Assembly: GCA_015698045.1 (NCBI GenBank)
Contig: BLAL01000239.1
Location: forward strand, 1,488,001-1,552,000
Length of the DNA: 64,000 bases
DNA from: Rhizophagus clarus
Taxonomy: Eukaryota > Glomeromycota > Glomeromycetes > Glomerales > Glomeraceae
Direction: 5' to 3'
The translations under genes were made by a program, and so were the position numbers. This document shows, piece after piece, positions 32,956 to 45,507 of this stretch (positions within the stretch are counted from its first letter, which is position 1; each line of letters starts with the position of its first letter). The notes under the pieces were generated by a model, which saw nothing but the letters and a program-made list of their open reading frames with translations, did no database searches and was not told where the DNA came from.

Positions 32956-33856
32956 CTATGTATTCCATTCAGCTCCAGCATTGTTCTCTTCAGTCCCAGC
33001 GTTATTCATTCCAATTGTTTCAAATTCGGTATTATTCACAGTATTATTGTAATTTTCAGAAGTTATTTTACGATTCAAGCAAGGGATTAATATAACACAA
33101 ATGATTGATAAAAATAAGTTTATGGAGCCAAAAATTGCTGTCATAAAATAAAATAAATGTGAATAATAAATGATTTGGAACAAAAATTTCATGGTAACTA
33201 TACAATTAATAAATTTTCGTTAAATAGATAAAAATGAAAATAAAAATAACAAAATAATATATAACGTTTTTTTCACCATAAGGTATCCAAACGCCTATTT
33301 CAGTCCTATTAAAATTATATATACATTTGATTTTTTGTTAAAACCTTATAAAATATTAATTTAAATTTACAATTATTTAATTCATGGCAAAAAACCTACC
33401 AGTGAATAAAACATCCCATACATCCCGTTCCTCTATTCCAATTACATTCAATAGTAATAATATAATATCCTAAATTTCAAGATTATTAACACTATTATTG
33501 TGGAATGCTCAAAAAACCATATTCATTGTATATTACCATTTATTAACATACAATAAACATCCACACAAACATAATATATAAGTTTACTAAAGAATAAATT
33601 AAATATGTTTAATATTTTTATTAGATTAGAAAAATGTAAAGAAACATTTATTTACATCGATAAAAAATCCATCATTAAGTATAAGTGAGGTAAATTTCCT
33701 ACCAAAAATATTGTGTCTGCGAGAAAAAAAGAAGGTATTATACATAAATTAAATATTGACTCAAATCAAATGTAATTTCAATACTATACCTATAACTAAA
33801 CATACTAAACCACACGCAAATTGCAAAATTCTTGCAGTGTTTATTATAACTTGCAT
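32956..33856 (-). CDS. Small multi-pass membrane protein, four exons
   Basis: Exons 33790-33856, 33703-33716 (only 14 bases), 33400-33469 and 32956-33197 join in phase to 131 codons (130 residues). Hydrophobic stretches are ILQFACGLVCLVI, then DIILLLLNVIG, FQIIYYSHLFYFMTAIFG and INLFLSIICVILIPCL, giving three or four membrane helices. They are followed by a polar tail rich in N, T and E. No family is recognised. The layout (very short exons, similar spacing, C-Y-I-rich helices) resembles the gene at 51597-52439. The 14-base micro-exon is supported by phase but should be confirmed with RNA. Confidence 0.65.
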
Positions 33857-36633
33857 TTTGTAAAAATTTTTCTAAAGAAGAGAAAAGAAAAGATTTGGAT
33901 CAAATAATTTTATTTTTATTCGACTTTCTTATATATTTGTTTTCATTATGGACGGAAGTGTTGATTGTATTACCTTTTATACATCCAAAAACGTGTACCC
34001 GAAGCGCCAAACGGCCAAAGCAGTTCATTGTTTCCACGATTTTAGCCTAATAAAGATCATCTTGATTAAATGGGACTCCTTTTTTGATAAATATGCTCAT
34101 TTGATATGCATTGTGCAATACCGAAATATTTGTTACCAAAGATGTTTCCATTATTGTAAATACTACAATCATTTATGTCGGTTAGTATTAAATTTATACT
34201 TCATTTAGTTCCAACCTGCATAATCGATTAGGAATCAAATTACGTCATGTTTAATCAATTTAATAGAAGTAAAATAGAAGATTTTGTTACCTGGAAATAA
34301 CTATAAATGATTGTTGTTTTTATCTATCGGAATACAAGAATCAATGAAGTGACCAGCCGAGCTAGAACATTAATGCATTATGATTAAAAAACTGAACCGC
34401 AAATAACAAACCTCTAGAAAAATGCGTTTTTTACATTACATTTCGCTTGTATTTTATGTGTGGTCAACAAGTGCGAATATTACATTCATAACGTTTTCTC
34501 ATATTTATCGTTAATCAATATCCGATTGAGCATAATAAATTTCTATTTCTTGCGTTACGGATTTCGTTTAGATATTCAAAATATGGAAGCATCCAGGATG
34601 TGTAGGTATTTGAATTATGATTTAAGTACTTCATAGTAATTCTGGTAAGAGAACTGTAATTTGTTTTTGAAGGATTGCACAAAACATCCAAATACATCGT
34701 TAATGCCGCCAATTTTCGTGCTAAAACATATAATATTGTACTTTAAATAACGCTTACTTATATAGTAAAATTTTCTCAAATGGTTGTTTTATCCATAAAA
34801 ATGTGCGAATATCATGCTGCGTAAGTAGCCAATTTTACCAAACTTAATTTTCCGTAAGAATTTGAATCAGATACTGAGCAGTCAGTCTGGGTTCACTATT
34901 AAAACCAAATTATTTATTATTTATAAATATTAAATATATCAATAATTATAAGTTTTAACACGCCAATTAACATATGTTCAGCTAAACTTTTATTTTTTCA
35001 ATGATAAATACTTTAACTAAATTTTCTTTTTTTATTCGAAACGTAATCAAAATGATTATTCGCAAGTGCTTAAAATTTAAATTTTAATGATTGTAAATTT
35101 CTTTGTTCGTAAAAAGATATTTATGGCAATTTTCACAAGATCTTTATTTAACTGAATAAATAAGTGATCAGGGGTTGATTCTTTAATATAAATCTTTCAC
35201 TGCTTTAAGCACATACATGTACTTCCACTAGAACTTTGATATTTTTGATGTTATCGAATAAATATACACGGTTAAAATTTACCATATTTTACCGAAAATA
35301 AGCACTACCGAAAGAATGGTTACATTTTTCTCACGGATAGTAAGTAATTAATTGAGCACTTTATATAATTTTGGTTGATTTATGATAAGAGAACAGAGAT
35401 AACTCATTACAGTGCAGAACCTCTATATTCATAAAATTCAAATATTAAATTCAAAATATTATTCAATAGAAATAATAAACAATAATAATTACAAGTATAA
35501 ATTACTAATATTTAACAAGTTATATTGGCTTGAAGTAGTACTGATTTTATTATGAAATCACATGAAATTTAAACAATGGTATAAATTTTTCGCATTCGCC
35601 CATTTTATCAGACACCGACATATAATCCGCCAACTTCACTTTACCGACCGATATCCTGTTTTCCGAAACCATTCCCATTTTGCCAATAGCTATTCTGCCG
35701 ACATATAGCTTTAAAACCTATTAAAAAAATTAGATGTTATCTATTGAATCAATTGCAATTTAAAGTAAAATATGCCTTATCAAGGGGGAAATTATTACTT
35801 AATTGGAATAGGGAGTTTATAGCAATTTATAACTGATTTAATGATTTATAGCATTTTTAGCAATTTATAATAATATATTATTCATTTTTATTTGATTAAA
35901 AGCTTTATATATAAGATCACCTCCGGCTACGCTAATTTTTATTGGTTAAATTAAATATAATCAGGTTAAATTATTTTCAGAAAGAACGTATTTATAAAAA
36001 TTTGTATTACATGAGATCTAGAATCCTCAAATCACGAAATGATCGGCTAATCATGAAATTTAGTAGCACAGACGCTCCCTGAAGTAAAGCAATCATAATT
36101 ACACGTTAAAAAAAACACTAGACCCGATGTGGGCAAAAGTTTATTGATATGGACAGATACATGATTTGAAATGCACGTGCAAGAAATATTTTTCTGGTGA
36201 TAGAGTGTGTCCGGACTCGCCAAAATTGCACAGAAGAAACGACGCAGTACTCGTCAATCTAACAAGTTTTAGTGTTGGTAGTGATGGATAAAATATATGG
36301 CGCGGTGTTAATTTTTACGAACAAAAAATTCATCATTCCACACACCACACCCCACACCCATACATATGTAAAATAATATATACCCGAACTATGGGCGAAA
36401 CTGCGAAACTTTATTGATATTTGTGTATGTGGAGTACAGATAGAAAAAATTTCATAACGGCTAAGAAGTACACAGCTTGTGTCGCAATAATTATTTCTTA
36501 CGAAGCCAAAACTTTTGCCAATACGTGATTAATATCATCCTGAGATATTCAGCATAGGACAATGTTTATTTTCCATTCACTATTCCTCCATGTAAAATCC
36601 ATGTAAAAAATATCAATTACAATATATGTATTA
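33857..36633. other. Intergenic, no supported gene
   Basis: Short frames at 33948-34208 (+) and 34515-34712 (-) lack any recognisable domain or splicing partner. 35590-35720 has loosely repeated CCGACATATA/CCGA phrases. 36120-36270 and 36380-36530 share GGGC(A/G)AAA and TTTATTGATAT landmarks and may be an old duplication. Confidence 0.45.
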
Positions 36634-38061
36634 TTAAGCAACCCAATCATCATCTTGTTGTGTCGTCGTTTGTTGTCGAACAACTTCAACTTGAATTCTA
36701 GTGAAAGGCAATCGAAATCCACTTTGAATGCTTTGAATGTCTGAATCTCGTATGGACGGCGGTGTTAATTGTGAACTACTTCGTGAAAAGTGTTTTTCTA
36801 AAGGACGCGTTGGAATTGGATTAATTTTCCAACCTTCATTTGTAATATATTGAATTAATACTAAAAAACCACCAATAGTAATCCCAAGTATGCGAATTAA
36901 ACTGACAGCCGTATTTCCAATTGTACCAATTGAAATAATAATATAAAACATTAAAAGAGCCAATTGACAACCATAGACCAATGTATACGAAATTACTTTC
37001 TTTGTCATCATTCTATCATACGACTTAATATCCTCTGCTGGTAAATTTTGTCCATTGAAAGATAATTTATTTGTTTTAAATCTCCTTAAATGCATACGAG
37101 TATCTATATAAAAAGTTAATAATAATGATGCATGAATTATTATGATGACTAAAATGATGTAAAGAACTGTTTTATTATCTGCTTGATCCGCACACCTTAA
37201 AAATAATAATTTTTTTTTTTTTAGTTAGTTAGAACACAACACGATTAAAAAAAAAAAAAAAATTTTTCATTATTCAATCGATGCGATAATTTCTATTGGT
37301 TGTCGCAATATTCCTAATGATCGAACGAAGATGCAATAAAATCATACATACCAGTATTGTGCTTTGCCATATTTATTCACTCCGAGCAAAGTATAAAATA
37401 CAGAAAATCCGGTCGAGATTAAGAATATTATATAATCGTATCGACCGGAATTAAATTCGATATCTTTTTTAACTTTATACCAAGTTATGAAAGATATGAA
37501 AGTTACCAAGTTCATCACAAAGGCTAATAAGAATATTGAGATAAACCCAATTGAACCGCATAATGGACGCATCCACATATTACTTGCAGATGAAGAACTC
37601 TAAAGAAAGTTTAAATAGTGTAAATAAAATAAAAACATATTTTTAAAAGATTAAAAGATTGACTTACCCAATCAATAGTCTGAAAAATGGAAATTAATAA
37701 TTCTGAAAAAATTAAATAAATAAAATTATATTATTAATAACAAAACATAACCGATATATAACCGATATATATATATATAATAGATATGAAATTATTTACC
37801 AACTAATGCAATATAGAAAGGATATTTAAGATGGTTTGGTATAGAATTTTTATTATTCTTTTTCCATTGAAAATAAGTTCTAACAAGAATATATAGACTC
37901 GCTACAAGATCAATTTGTGACAAAATTAAACTTGTAATAACTGTTAATCTAGAGTCAGCTTGAGAACGTGAATTTATTTTCAAATCTTCATCTTTTATTG
38001 CACAATCTACAAATTCTACCATGTAAAGTAGTAAAACTGTGAAGAATATTTTAGCTTTCAT
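36634..38061 (-). CDS. Seven-helix receptor-like membrane protein, four exons
   Basis: Exons 37800-38061, 37668-37702, 37352-37599 and 36634-37195 join in phase to 369 codons (368 residues). MKAKIFFTVLLLYMVEFVDC looks like a cleaved signal peptide. Seven hydrophobic segments follow in order: VITSLILSQIDLVASLYILV; HLKYPFYIALVELLISIFQ; IGFISIFLLAFVMNLVTFI; YIIFLISTGFSVFYTLLGV; TVLYIILVIIIIHASLLLTF; ISYTLVYGCQLALLMFYII; SLIRILGITIGGFLVLIQY. The last is followed by a Ser/Thr/Gln-rich cytoplasmic tail. The topology fits a G-protein-coupled receptor of the broad fungal/cAMP-receptor kind. No ligand can be proposed. Confidence 0.75.
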
Positions 38062-40547
38062 TTAATATTATTATACGTTGTAGCCTAAGTGATATTATAA
38101 GAAATTTTTTTTTGAAACTTCATCGCAAATGGGACCAAGAAAATTTAAATATAAGCTCACAGAGCTCTTCCAAATAATATATACAAACAAAGGAATGGAT
38201 ATTTATATGGTTCACTGAACCATAAAAATATCAAATAGCTTTTTTTTTAAGAAATAACAGTCCCAATGAACAAATATTTGATTAAAAACACACCGATCCT
38301 TTTTATAATCTTCAAAAGAATTCGACTATTATGGATAGGATGATCTTCAAACCGTTTCAAAACGACGTGGTAATGCGGTATATAAAAATTCCATTAAAAG
38401 ATGCAAAAATAGATGTTCACGATTTTCATAAATAAATTAACCGTAATTCAACACAACATATTAGAAATTAATTATTATTGGTACGATCATTTGTAACAAT
38501 CTTAAGGTTTATATCTGTATGTGTACTTTACGAAATATATGCAGGAGGGATTATTAGAATGATTCAACGTTAAAACGGATAAATGCTGTTTACTTTTTGG
38601 CATAACAAAATTCTTAATTCCTCTAGTTGGAAATTTCTATATATATATATATATATATGATATTATTTATTGCCGGATTTATCTTTTTTTGCGCCATCGC
38701 TGAGCTCAAGACAATAGGCAGGTATCATATTTGAAATATATATATTTTTTATTTCATCATATGTCCAATTTTTTATTATCCAATAAATTATTTTGTTTTG
38801 TATTATAAATTAATTTCGTCATTGTGAAAGTTCAATTAATGGTTGTTTCTTCGAATAAAGCACATCAAAATCACTCTAGCTTAATTTAGGTGGTATTTTA
38901 CCATTCCGAAACATAATTTTTCTTGTTAACTATATCCTGTTTAATAAAATGCATCTCAACGATAGGTCGAATGATTTGATGGTACCACAAATGTCAAAAA
39001 TAACGAATAAAAATAAATTAATATATGAACCGATATTCATATTGTAATTGACAAAAACAATGAGAATTCTCGGACTTAACTATAACCTGTCGGATAAATT
39101 TTATAATCCAAAAGTTAGTAAAAAATATATATATATATATATGTGATTATTTTTAGTTTTTTTCATTAATCATGATATAATAAAATTTTGTGAAACTGTA
39201 ATTATTTCTTTGAACAAACGAAAACTCTTTATATTTTTGGAAACGAAATTAAGTAATGATTGGATATAGATACTTATGAAAGCCAATGAGTAATAAATTG
39301 AACAAGGTCCAATTGAAAAAATTTAAACCATTGAACTTGCACTAAAGGTAGATATTCATAATCCGAATCTAATTGAGTTCTTATAGTCTAATATCTCTTT
39401 AAATGATATTTATTAATATCATCCGATTATTTCATTTAAACTTAATAGGGTTTTTAATTTATAATTATTCATATATGATTATTAATAAATAATTAATAAT
39501 TGTTAACGATTGAAATTCTCATAGGTTTAATAGTCGAATAAGATTCAAAGACAAAGTCAACAGTTCAATGGTTCAACAATCCCAATTGTCCATTGTAATA
39601 ACGATGAGTGTTAAACCAATATTATAATTTCATTTTATGACCCTTGATTATTTTTGGGAAACTATAATGCGCGATATAATTTCGATACTTTGTCAAATTG
39701 GAATTTTAGATACTCAATATCCATTTTCCGGACGTACCTTTTACCCTATAATTGAATGAATATTTCCGACTAGTTAATATTTCCCGAAAATTGATTTGCG
39801 AAAAGTGTAACTTCATTTAAATAATAAATATTAATTTTTTTATCATTCGACAAATTTATTGTAGTCAGTGTTGTATACTTTGCACGAAATAAAGATTCAT
39901 GGAAACTTAACCTATTGCTTAGGAACTGGAAAAATAATAATAATATTTATTTAGTTCGCCTTCTAAATTTAAATCAATCTTTTTGTTCTAGTGAACGCCT
40001 ACAGACAAATATCATTTCACTGCAATAATTATCTTTCCTTTGTTAATTTCACCACAATTATTCACGTGGCGAAGTAGCAAAGTAAATACTAAAGTTAGTG
40101 TAAATTAGTGTCCTTGTTGTCAATAATTTCAACATTGAATGTACTTTATGTCAGTCATGCATGCATATAATGCGTAATTAAATTATTATTGTGTCACAAT
40201 TCTTTTTTTATTTAAATTCAAAACTGAATTTTATAACAAAACTCACATCATGTGATTTCTTTATCAATGAATTATTGCATTATAGAAAATGTCCATAATT
40301 TTACATGAAAAGTTTTAACATTTATTACCTAGTCGCATGTTTATGTATTTGTCGCATACAGTACTTGTTTCGAAATTTAAGCAATTCAAATTTTAGTTTT
40401 ATTAAAATTCCATCTGTATCAGCTTTTTTTATGATAATTTCGCGAAATTTATAAAATCAACCATTGAACACATTTAAGCTAACAAAAATAGTGCAATGAA
40501 TTTGTATATTATATAAATTGAGGACGTTTATTACTTTATTCTTGATA
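38062..40547. other. Intergenic, no gene
   Basis: AT-rich with (AT)n microsatellites at 38637-38657 and 39127-39143. No frame or element end is recognised in this 2.5 kb. Confidence 0.5.
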
Positions 40548-40633
40548 CAGTGGCATCTCCCTAAGTGCACCCTCTACAGGAGCACCTAATATGTAAATTT
40601 TCTCTAAGTGTGTGCACTTAGGGAGGTGCATTG
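40548..40633. mobile_element. Short pogo/Tigger-type MITE (86 bases)
   Basis: CAGTGGCATCTCCCTAAGTG at the left and its imperfect complement at the right (CACTTAGGGAGGTGCATTG) surround a short centre. TA precedes the left end. The CAGTG...CCTCC start is typical of pogo-like elements; the right target TA is lost. Confidence 0.6.
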
Positions 40634-40748
40634 AAATGTTCATTATACATAGTGAAGTTTAAAATATATAACTTTAAATGGAACTCTATTTAATTAATAA
40701 CGTTATTTTACTGTGCCACGTTTTTATCAATCGATTATCTACTGTTCA

Positions 40749-41708
40749 TTAAAAATTTCTTTTTGCTCCGTTTGCTATTTTTAAAATTTTTGTGACTAAT
40801 TCTTGTTCCATTTGAACGATCTCGGTTTTCCTGTTGAGAAGTTCTTGTATTACTTTATTATCTAATTTTCTACTTAAAAGAAACTTAATTTCTTCCAATT
40901 CAGAATCATCATTTTCTTCTTGTCTCTCAAAAAGTTCCTTTATCCGGTTCTTTTTGTCACCATCAAGCTTAATCTTAGATTCTTCAATCATCTTCTCTAA
41001 CTCCCGTTTGGCTTTTTGTGTTTGAAGAACTAATTCACTTATCTCCTTCAATTTATGTTCAGACTCATCAATTCGAGTTTTGTCCAGTTGAAGTTTTGAT
41101 TCTTTTTTACTGCTTTTATTTCTTTTTTTTTCACTCTCTAATCCTCTAACTGTATTCTGTAAAGAATCAATTTTACCTTTTAAATCAGCTATTTGTTTTC
41201 TCACAGAATCATCTTTTTTAACCAATTTTTCTCTCGCATTTGACAGTTCTGTTTTCTTGATTGCTAACTTTCCTCGTAAATCTTCCATTTTCCTTTGTAA
41301 CTCGCTTATTCGTTTTGGATCATAAGATGTCTTAACTATATTTTCCAACTTTTTAATTTTCTCTTCTAGAGATATTATTTCCTTTTCTTTCTTAGTTCTA
41401 TCCACAGTTAATATTTTTACTTCATTTAGCAAATGTTCTAAACCTCCTTTATCCTCACTTAGTTCTTCCTTGGTTGATTCAATCTGGACATCCGGTTTTG
41501 GTTCTTTTAACAACTCATCTATTTCTTTTATTAAAGCTTTTTTCTCTAGTTCTAATTTATTTATTCTATAATCTTGAGAAGAACCTTCTCCAATATCGTT
41601 TTTCTCATAATATTTCTTGATCAATTCTTTCACTTTTTCTTGGTTTCCTGTTTTTACCAATCGTTCAAAAAGGGTGCTGGTTTCTACTTCGTTGAGTTGT
41701 TGTGTCAT
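40749..41708 (-). CDS. Coiled-coil protein, single exon
   Basis: 319 residues, intact. After about 70 residues the sequence is almost pure heptad-rich charged helix (LEEKIKKLENIVK, LQRKMEDLRGKLA, IADLKGKIDSLQN, LERELEKMIEESK-like blocks). A short proline break lies near 70 (KEPKPDVQ). There is no ATPase, SMC hinge or membrane segment. Its length and lack of landmarks fit a structural or adaptor coiled coil; no orthologue is recognised. The opposite-strand frames here are shadows. Confidence 0.8.
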   Translation of the reverse strand: MTQQLNEVETSTLFERLVKTGNQEKVKELIKKYYEKNDIGEGSSQDYRINKLELEKKALIKEIDELLKEPKPDVQIESTKEELSEDKGGLEHLLNEVKILTVDRTKKEKEIISLEEKIKKLENIVKTSYDPKRISELQRKMEDLRGKLAIKKTELSNAREKLVKKDDSVRKQIADLKGKIDSLQNTVRGLESEKKRNKSSKKESKLQLDKTRIDESEHKLKEISELVLQTQKAKRELEKMIEESKIKLDGDKKNRIKELFERQEENDDSELEEIKFLLSRKLDNKVIQELLNRKTEIVQMEQELVTKILKIANGAKRNF

Positions 41709-43913
41709 CTTGTACGTTATTTTTCAATTTATGGGTAGTCGGTTGGGTATTTATGTTAAATTATTACATTTAAGCAAAAAAATATATTTGGAAACTTTTC
41801 CTTCTGAAAAAATAGTGACGCTTGCGTACAACAGTCTTTGTGAATAAACTCATTAAGCCATTATACCTTTCATTTTTTACGTCATTATGTTTCTGCAAAT
41901 TTTTATAATAAATTTCTCCGATGGAGGTGCATAATGAATGGAGTTAAAAAATGTAAATGCTTCAATGCTTAAAAGTTGATTGTATGTATGTTGCGCCAAT
42001 GCGGGCAATCAAAGTTTTACCATATTAATCTATATTGAGTCATGTTAATAAGAAAAATATAATCTTCTTTCGTTGATAGATTATTTTGGATCGATACACT
42101 TAACATTTTAAGGATATCATTTAACTTGGATTAATCTTCTTCAAAGATGATAATTTTCGCCCCAACTCCTGTATGCGCGACTAGTTCATATAGGATTCTC
42201 TGGTATGTCCTGTGTAGCAACTTTATATTTGTAACTTTTATGAGTCATGTATACTACAAATGTTTCTACTTCCTTAAAATAAAAATAATTATTAACTGCA
42301 TAGTGCATATTATTAATTAATTGTGTTCTGTTAAATGTATCGTGTCACCTCGGGTGTGACCGACATTTCTCTGTTTGAGCGTTAGGATAGGTGACTTGGA
42401 TGTATGTATAATACCTATTATTTTTATCACGAAATCGGATTTAAAAATATATATATATATATAAAACAAAATATAAAACAAGTACATTACATATAGTTAT
42501 TAAGTCTTTAATTAAAACTAATTTATTAAATTAATTAGCGGTGAAATAGCATCAACTCATTCACATTAAACATTTTGTCCATTGAACTAATAGATGTAAC
42601 TACTATAACGCTATAATGGAATATCATACTGTATCAAGCAATGCACTTATCTGACTTTTTAAAAGATTTATTTGGTATGATTTAAAGGGATGAGAAGCAT
42701 GTTACTTTTTTATTTTATTAATAATATATCTTCATTTATTTAATTTTTTTTTTTTTCTATAATCCAGATCTAAAAATGGTTGTGTTCACAGTCAAAGAGA
42801 CATTTTGACCAATTGTAGTTAATCGTTGTAATTTTAAATTCTATATCCTAAATCCTGCGAAGATATTTACCAAAAACAAGCAGTAGAAAAAAAAAGTGGA
42901 ATTACTTATTTATTGTATTATCGCAGTTTTCGATATTCGACCAGTTTTCGACCAGTTTTCATCCGGCTTTCATCCGGTTTTCAGTTTACGTTTTTTTTGT
43001 TCATTTTGAATAAAGCACAAAATTTTCAAACCTTAAAGATTACATGTTCTATTCACCTTTATATTTAGTCAGATTTTGTGATATTCTCATGACTATCCTG
43101 TGCTTCCCTCGATATAAACCCGATTGCTTCACCAACTACTTCAAGCTGGAATCCTATCTTTTAATGTTACATAGGATATATGGAGAATGGTTTAACGTGA
43201 TTTCCAAAAGGAATCTGGCTAACATCATTACCTATTCTGTATTTGGTCAATACTTTTTTTCCTCTTGCAGAAGTATTTTTTAACGGGAAGAATATATTCT
43301 TTTAGCATTATAACGTAATGAAATTTGAAATTTCATAACTGAAAAGGAGAGATCCTAATCCTATTACTATAAAGTGTTATTTAGCAGATTACAATTATCT
43401 CAATCAGTTTTCTTCCTATTTCCAAGCCACAATTTATTAAACTAAATTGATTTTGATTAGTCTGGATCAACATAATTCACTCAACCTTTTACTTTTATAT
43501 TAAATTTGCCCCAACTTGAATTTTACAAATTGATCTAAAATTGATTGGTTCATTGCAAGTCTGACAGTTGAAAAGTGACAAACATAATGTAATATTACTA
43601 ATTCGAAAAGCAAACCGATTCAAAGTATCATTACGACAAATTTAAAAGAAACAATTATATTTTAAAAGGTTTAATTACTGAAATAATGGTATAACTTTGG
43701 TATTCATATAATCACATCATACAGATTAATAGCAGTTTCCTTTAATTGAGAGATAAAAAAACAGGACAAATTTTTATTACAATTTGAATTCATACAGAAA
43801 GATAAAAAAAAAAAAAAAAAAAATTAAATTCATTATATCGTGCTTTCTATTATTTGGATTTTAAATTAGATTTCAAGATTTTTATAAGTCCAATAGTTCA
43901 ATTATATTTGTTA
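41709..43913. other. Intergenic, no supported gene
   Basis: 42910-42985 has a few tandem copies of GACCAGTTTTC/CATCCGGTTTTC. (AT)n lies near 42452. A 79-residue frame at 43044-43283 (+) has no supporting feature. Confidence 0.5.
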
Positions 43914-44472
43914 TTATCTTAAACATAATCTTAAACTTTCATTCAACATCATTACTGTGAAATAATAATCATCATAAGAATGAGCATGTAAGTTATATAA
44001 TTCTAAACTCATCCTTTTATTATAATGTGGTGGCCTAAAAAAAAAAAGCGATAAATTCAATAGAATAAAATAAATACATATATATATATATAATATATTT
44101 CTTACCTTTTTTTATATTTATTTTGAATATAGGTCATTTCACATAAAGAATAAATAACATTATGTTCGAATCCTTTCCTTTTAGCAGAAATTTCCAAAAA
44201 TTTAATAGTATTTTCACCTAATTACAAGAATAATTCTTTATTTTTCTATTTAAAAAAATAAGTAAATTTATCGTATATTATTACTTACATCGTTCAAATA
44301 GTTCATTTAAAATTCTTTTATTCTTTACATCTTTATATTCATCAAATCCTTCTCTGATTCTTTGTCTAATATAATAAACGGCAGGTCTCGAATATAATAC
44401 AGATGAATCTCCTGCTCTCCATAATCTTCTAAAGAGTGATAAAGCTTTTTTATTAATAAGTTTTTGAGCCAT
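43914..44472 (-). CDS. LYR-motif (Complex1_LYR-like) protein, three exons
   Basis: Exons 44289-44472, 44106-44217 and 43914-44034 join in phase to 139 codons (138 residues). The ATG at 44472 (MAQKLINKKALSLFRRLWRA) is preferred to 44508 because it puts the LYR-like ALSLFRRLWRA near the N-terminus, as in the family. Then come a basic helix (YYIRQRIREGF) and NELFERCENTIKFL. LYR proteins are small mitochondrial assembly factors that bind acyl-carrier protein. Which one this is cannot be told; a mitoribosome-associated DUF1763-type member is possible. It lies 264 bases downstream of INTS3 on the same strand. Confidence 0.7.
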
Positions 44473-44736
44473 AATTTGAGACAAAAAAATTAAGATTTTG
44501 ATAAACAATATCGCATTTATTGATACAAATCTTAGTAACTAAAAATGGTCTAATTAATAACCAAAATTTTAAAAATAATCTAATATATTTAAAAAAAAAA
44601 ATTAATTAATGGATTATAAAAATCTATTGTATTATTATTCCTTTTTTAAATAAGTTAAATAATAAATCTACATTAATCTATTAATTCAAATTATCATCTT
44701 TCCTCCTAAATAATTAAAATGAATCCTATCCAGTTA

Positions 44737-45475
44737 TTATTCTTCATCGGAACCTCCTTTCGTTGCGTTTCTCTTTTTTGCGTTTGGTCCACCAACACTT
44801 TTACGGCGATTAATATTTTGTGCAGAGGATGATGCCTTTGAAAGTTCTGAACGTGTTGATACAGAAGCATTTTTAGTTTTTGACCGAACACTTCTGTTTG
44901 GTTTAGTTTCTTCTTCACCTCCACTCGATACACTTTTTCGTCTATCTGACGTAGTAGGACGTTTTTTAGTTTGACGATGATTTTTATTGCTACTAGCAGT
45001 TTGTTCATCATCTGAAGCTTCAGAACTGGTAGGAATTTTTCTTTTTACACGCTTCGGTTTAGCTATTTTACGACTTTGAGCCTTTTCGGGAGTTTTTCCA
45101 TGTGAGGAGGACGATTCATCACTTGTTGCTTCTGCTTTTTGTCGATTTTGTGCGTTGCGATTATTATGTGAACCTCGCTTTGATCGGTCCTCTGTCTCAG
45201 TTTGTTTTGCTTTACCTCTGGATCGGGTAGAAATTGTGGTAGTCGGTTGATCATGTGTCATATCTTAAAATACGTTTATAAAAGAAATCAGATTAGATAA
45301 ATTTTTTTTTTTTTTAAAAAAAAATTACTAAAAAAAATTACCTTCACCATCTTCAGCATCCATTTGTTCTCCATCATCTTCAGCAGTTTCAGATGGACGT
45401 TGTAAAAATGTAGTTTCTTTTTCAACAGACTCGCCCAAAAGCATAAAGTTAGGTCTTATTGACATAAAAGCTGAA

Positions 45476-45507
<32 letters not shown>

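Noticed and set aside
33948-34208. 86-residue frame (+)
   Set aside because: Cysteine/tyrosine-rich but without repeat, signal peptide or conserved pattern; treated as chance.
34515-34712. 65-residue frame (-)
   Set aside because: No neighbouring exon with matching phase; no recognisable motif.
43044-43283. 79-residue frame (+)
   Set aside because: No domain, no splice partner, ordinary chance length for the local composition.
44160-44185. GTTCGAATCC, a possible tRNA T-loop
   Set aside because: It is inside an exon of the LYR-motif gene and no cloverleaf can be drawn around it.
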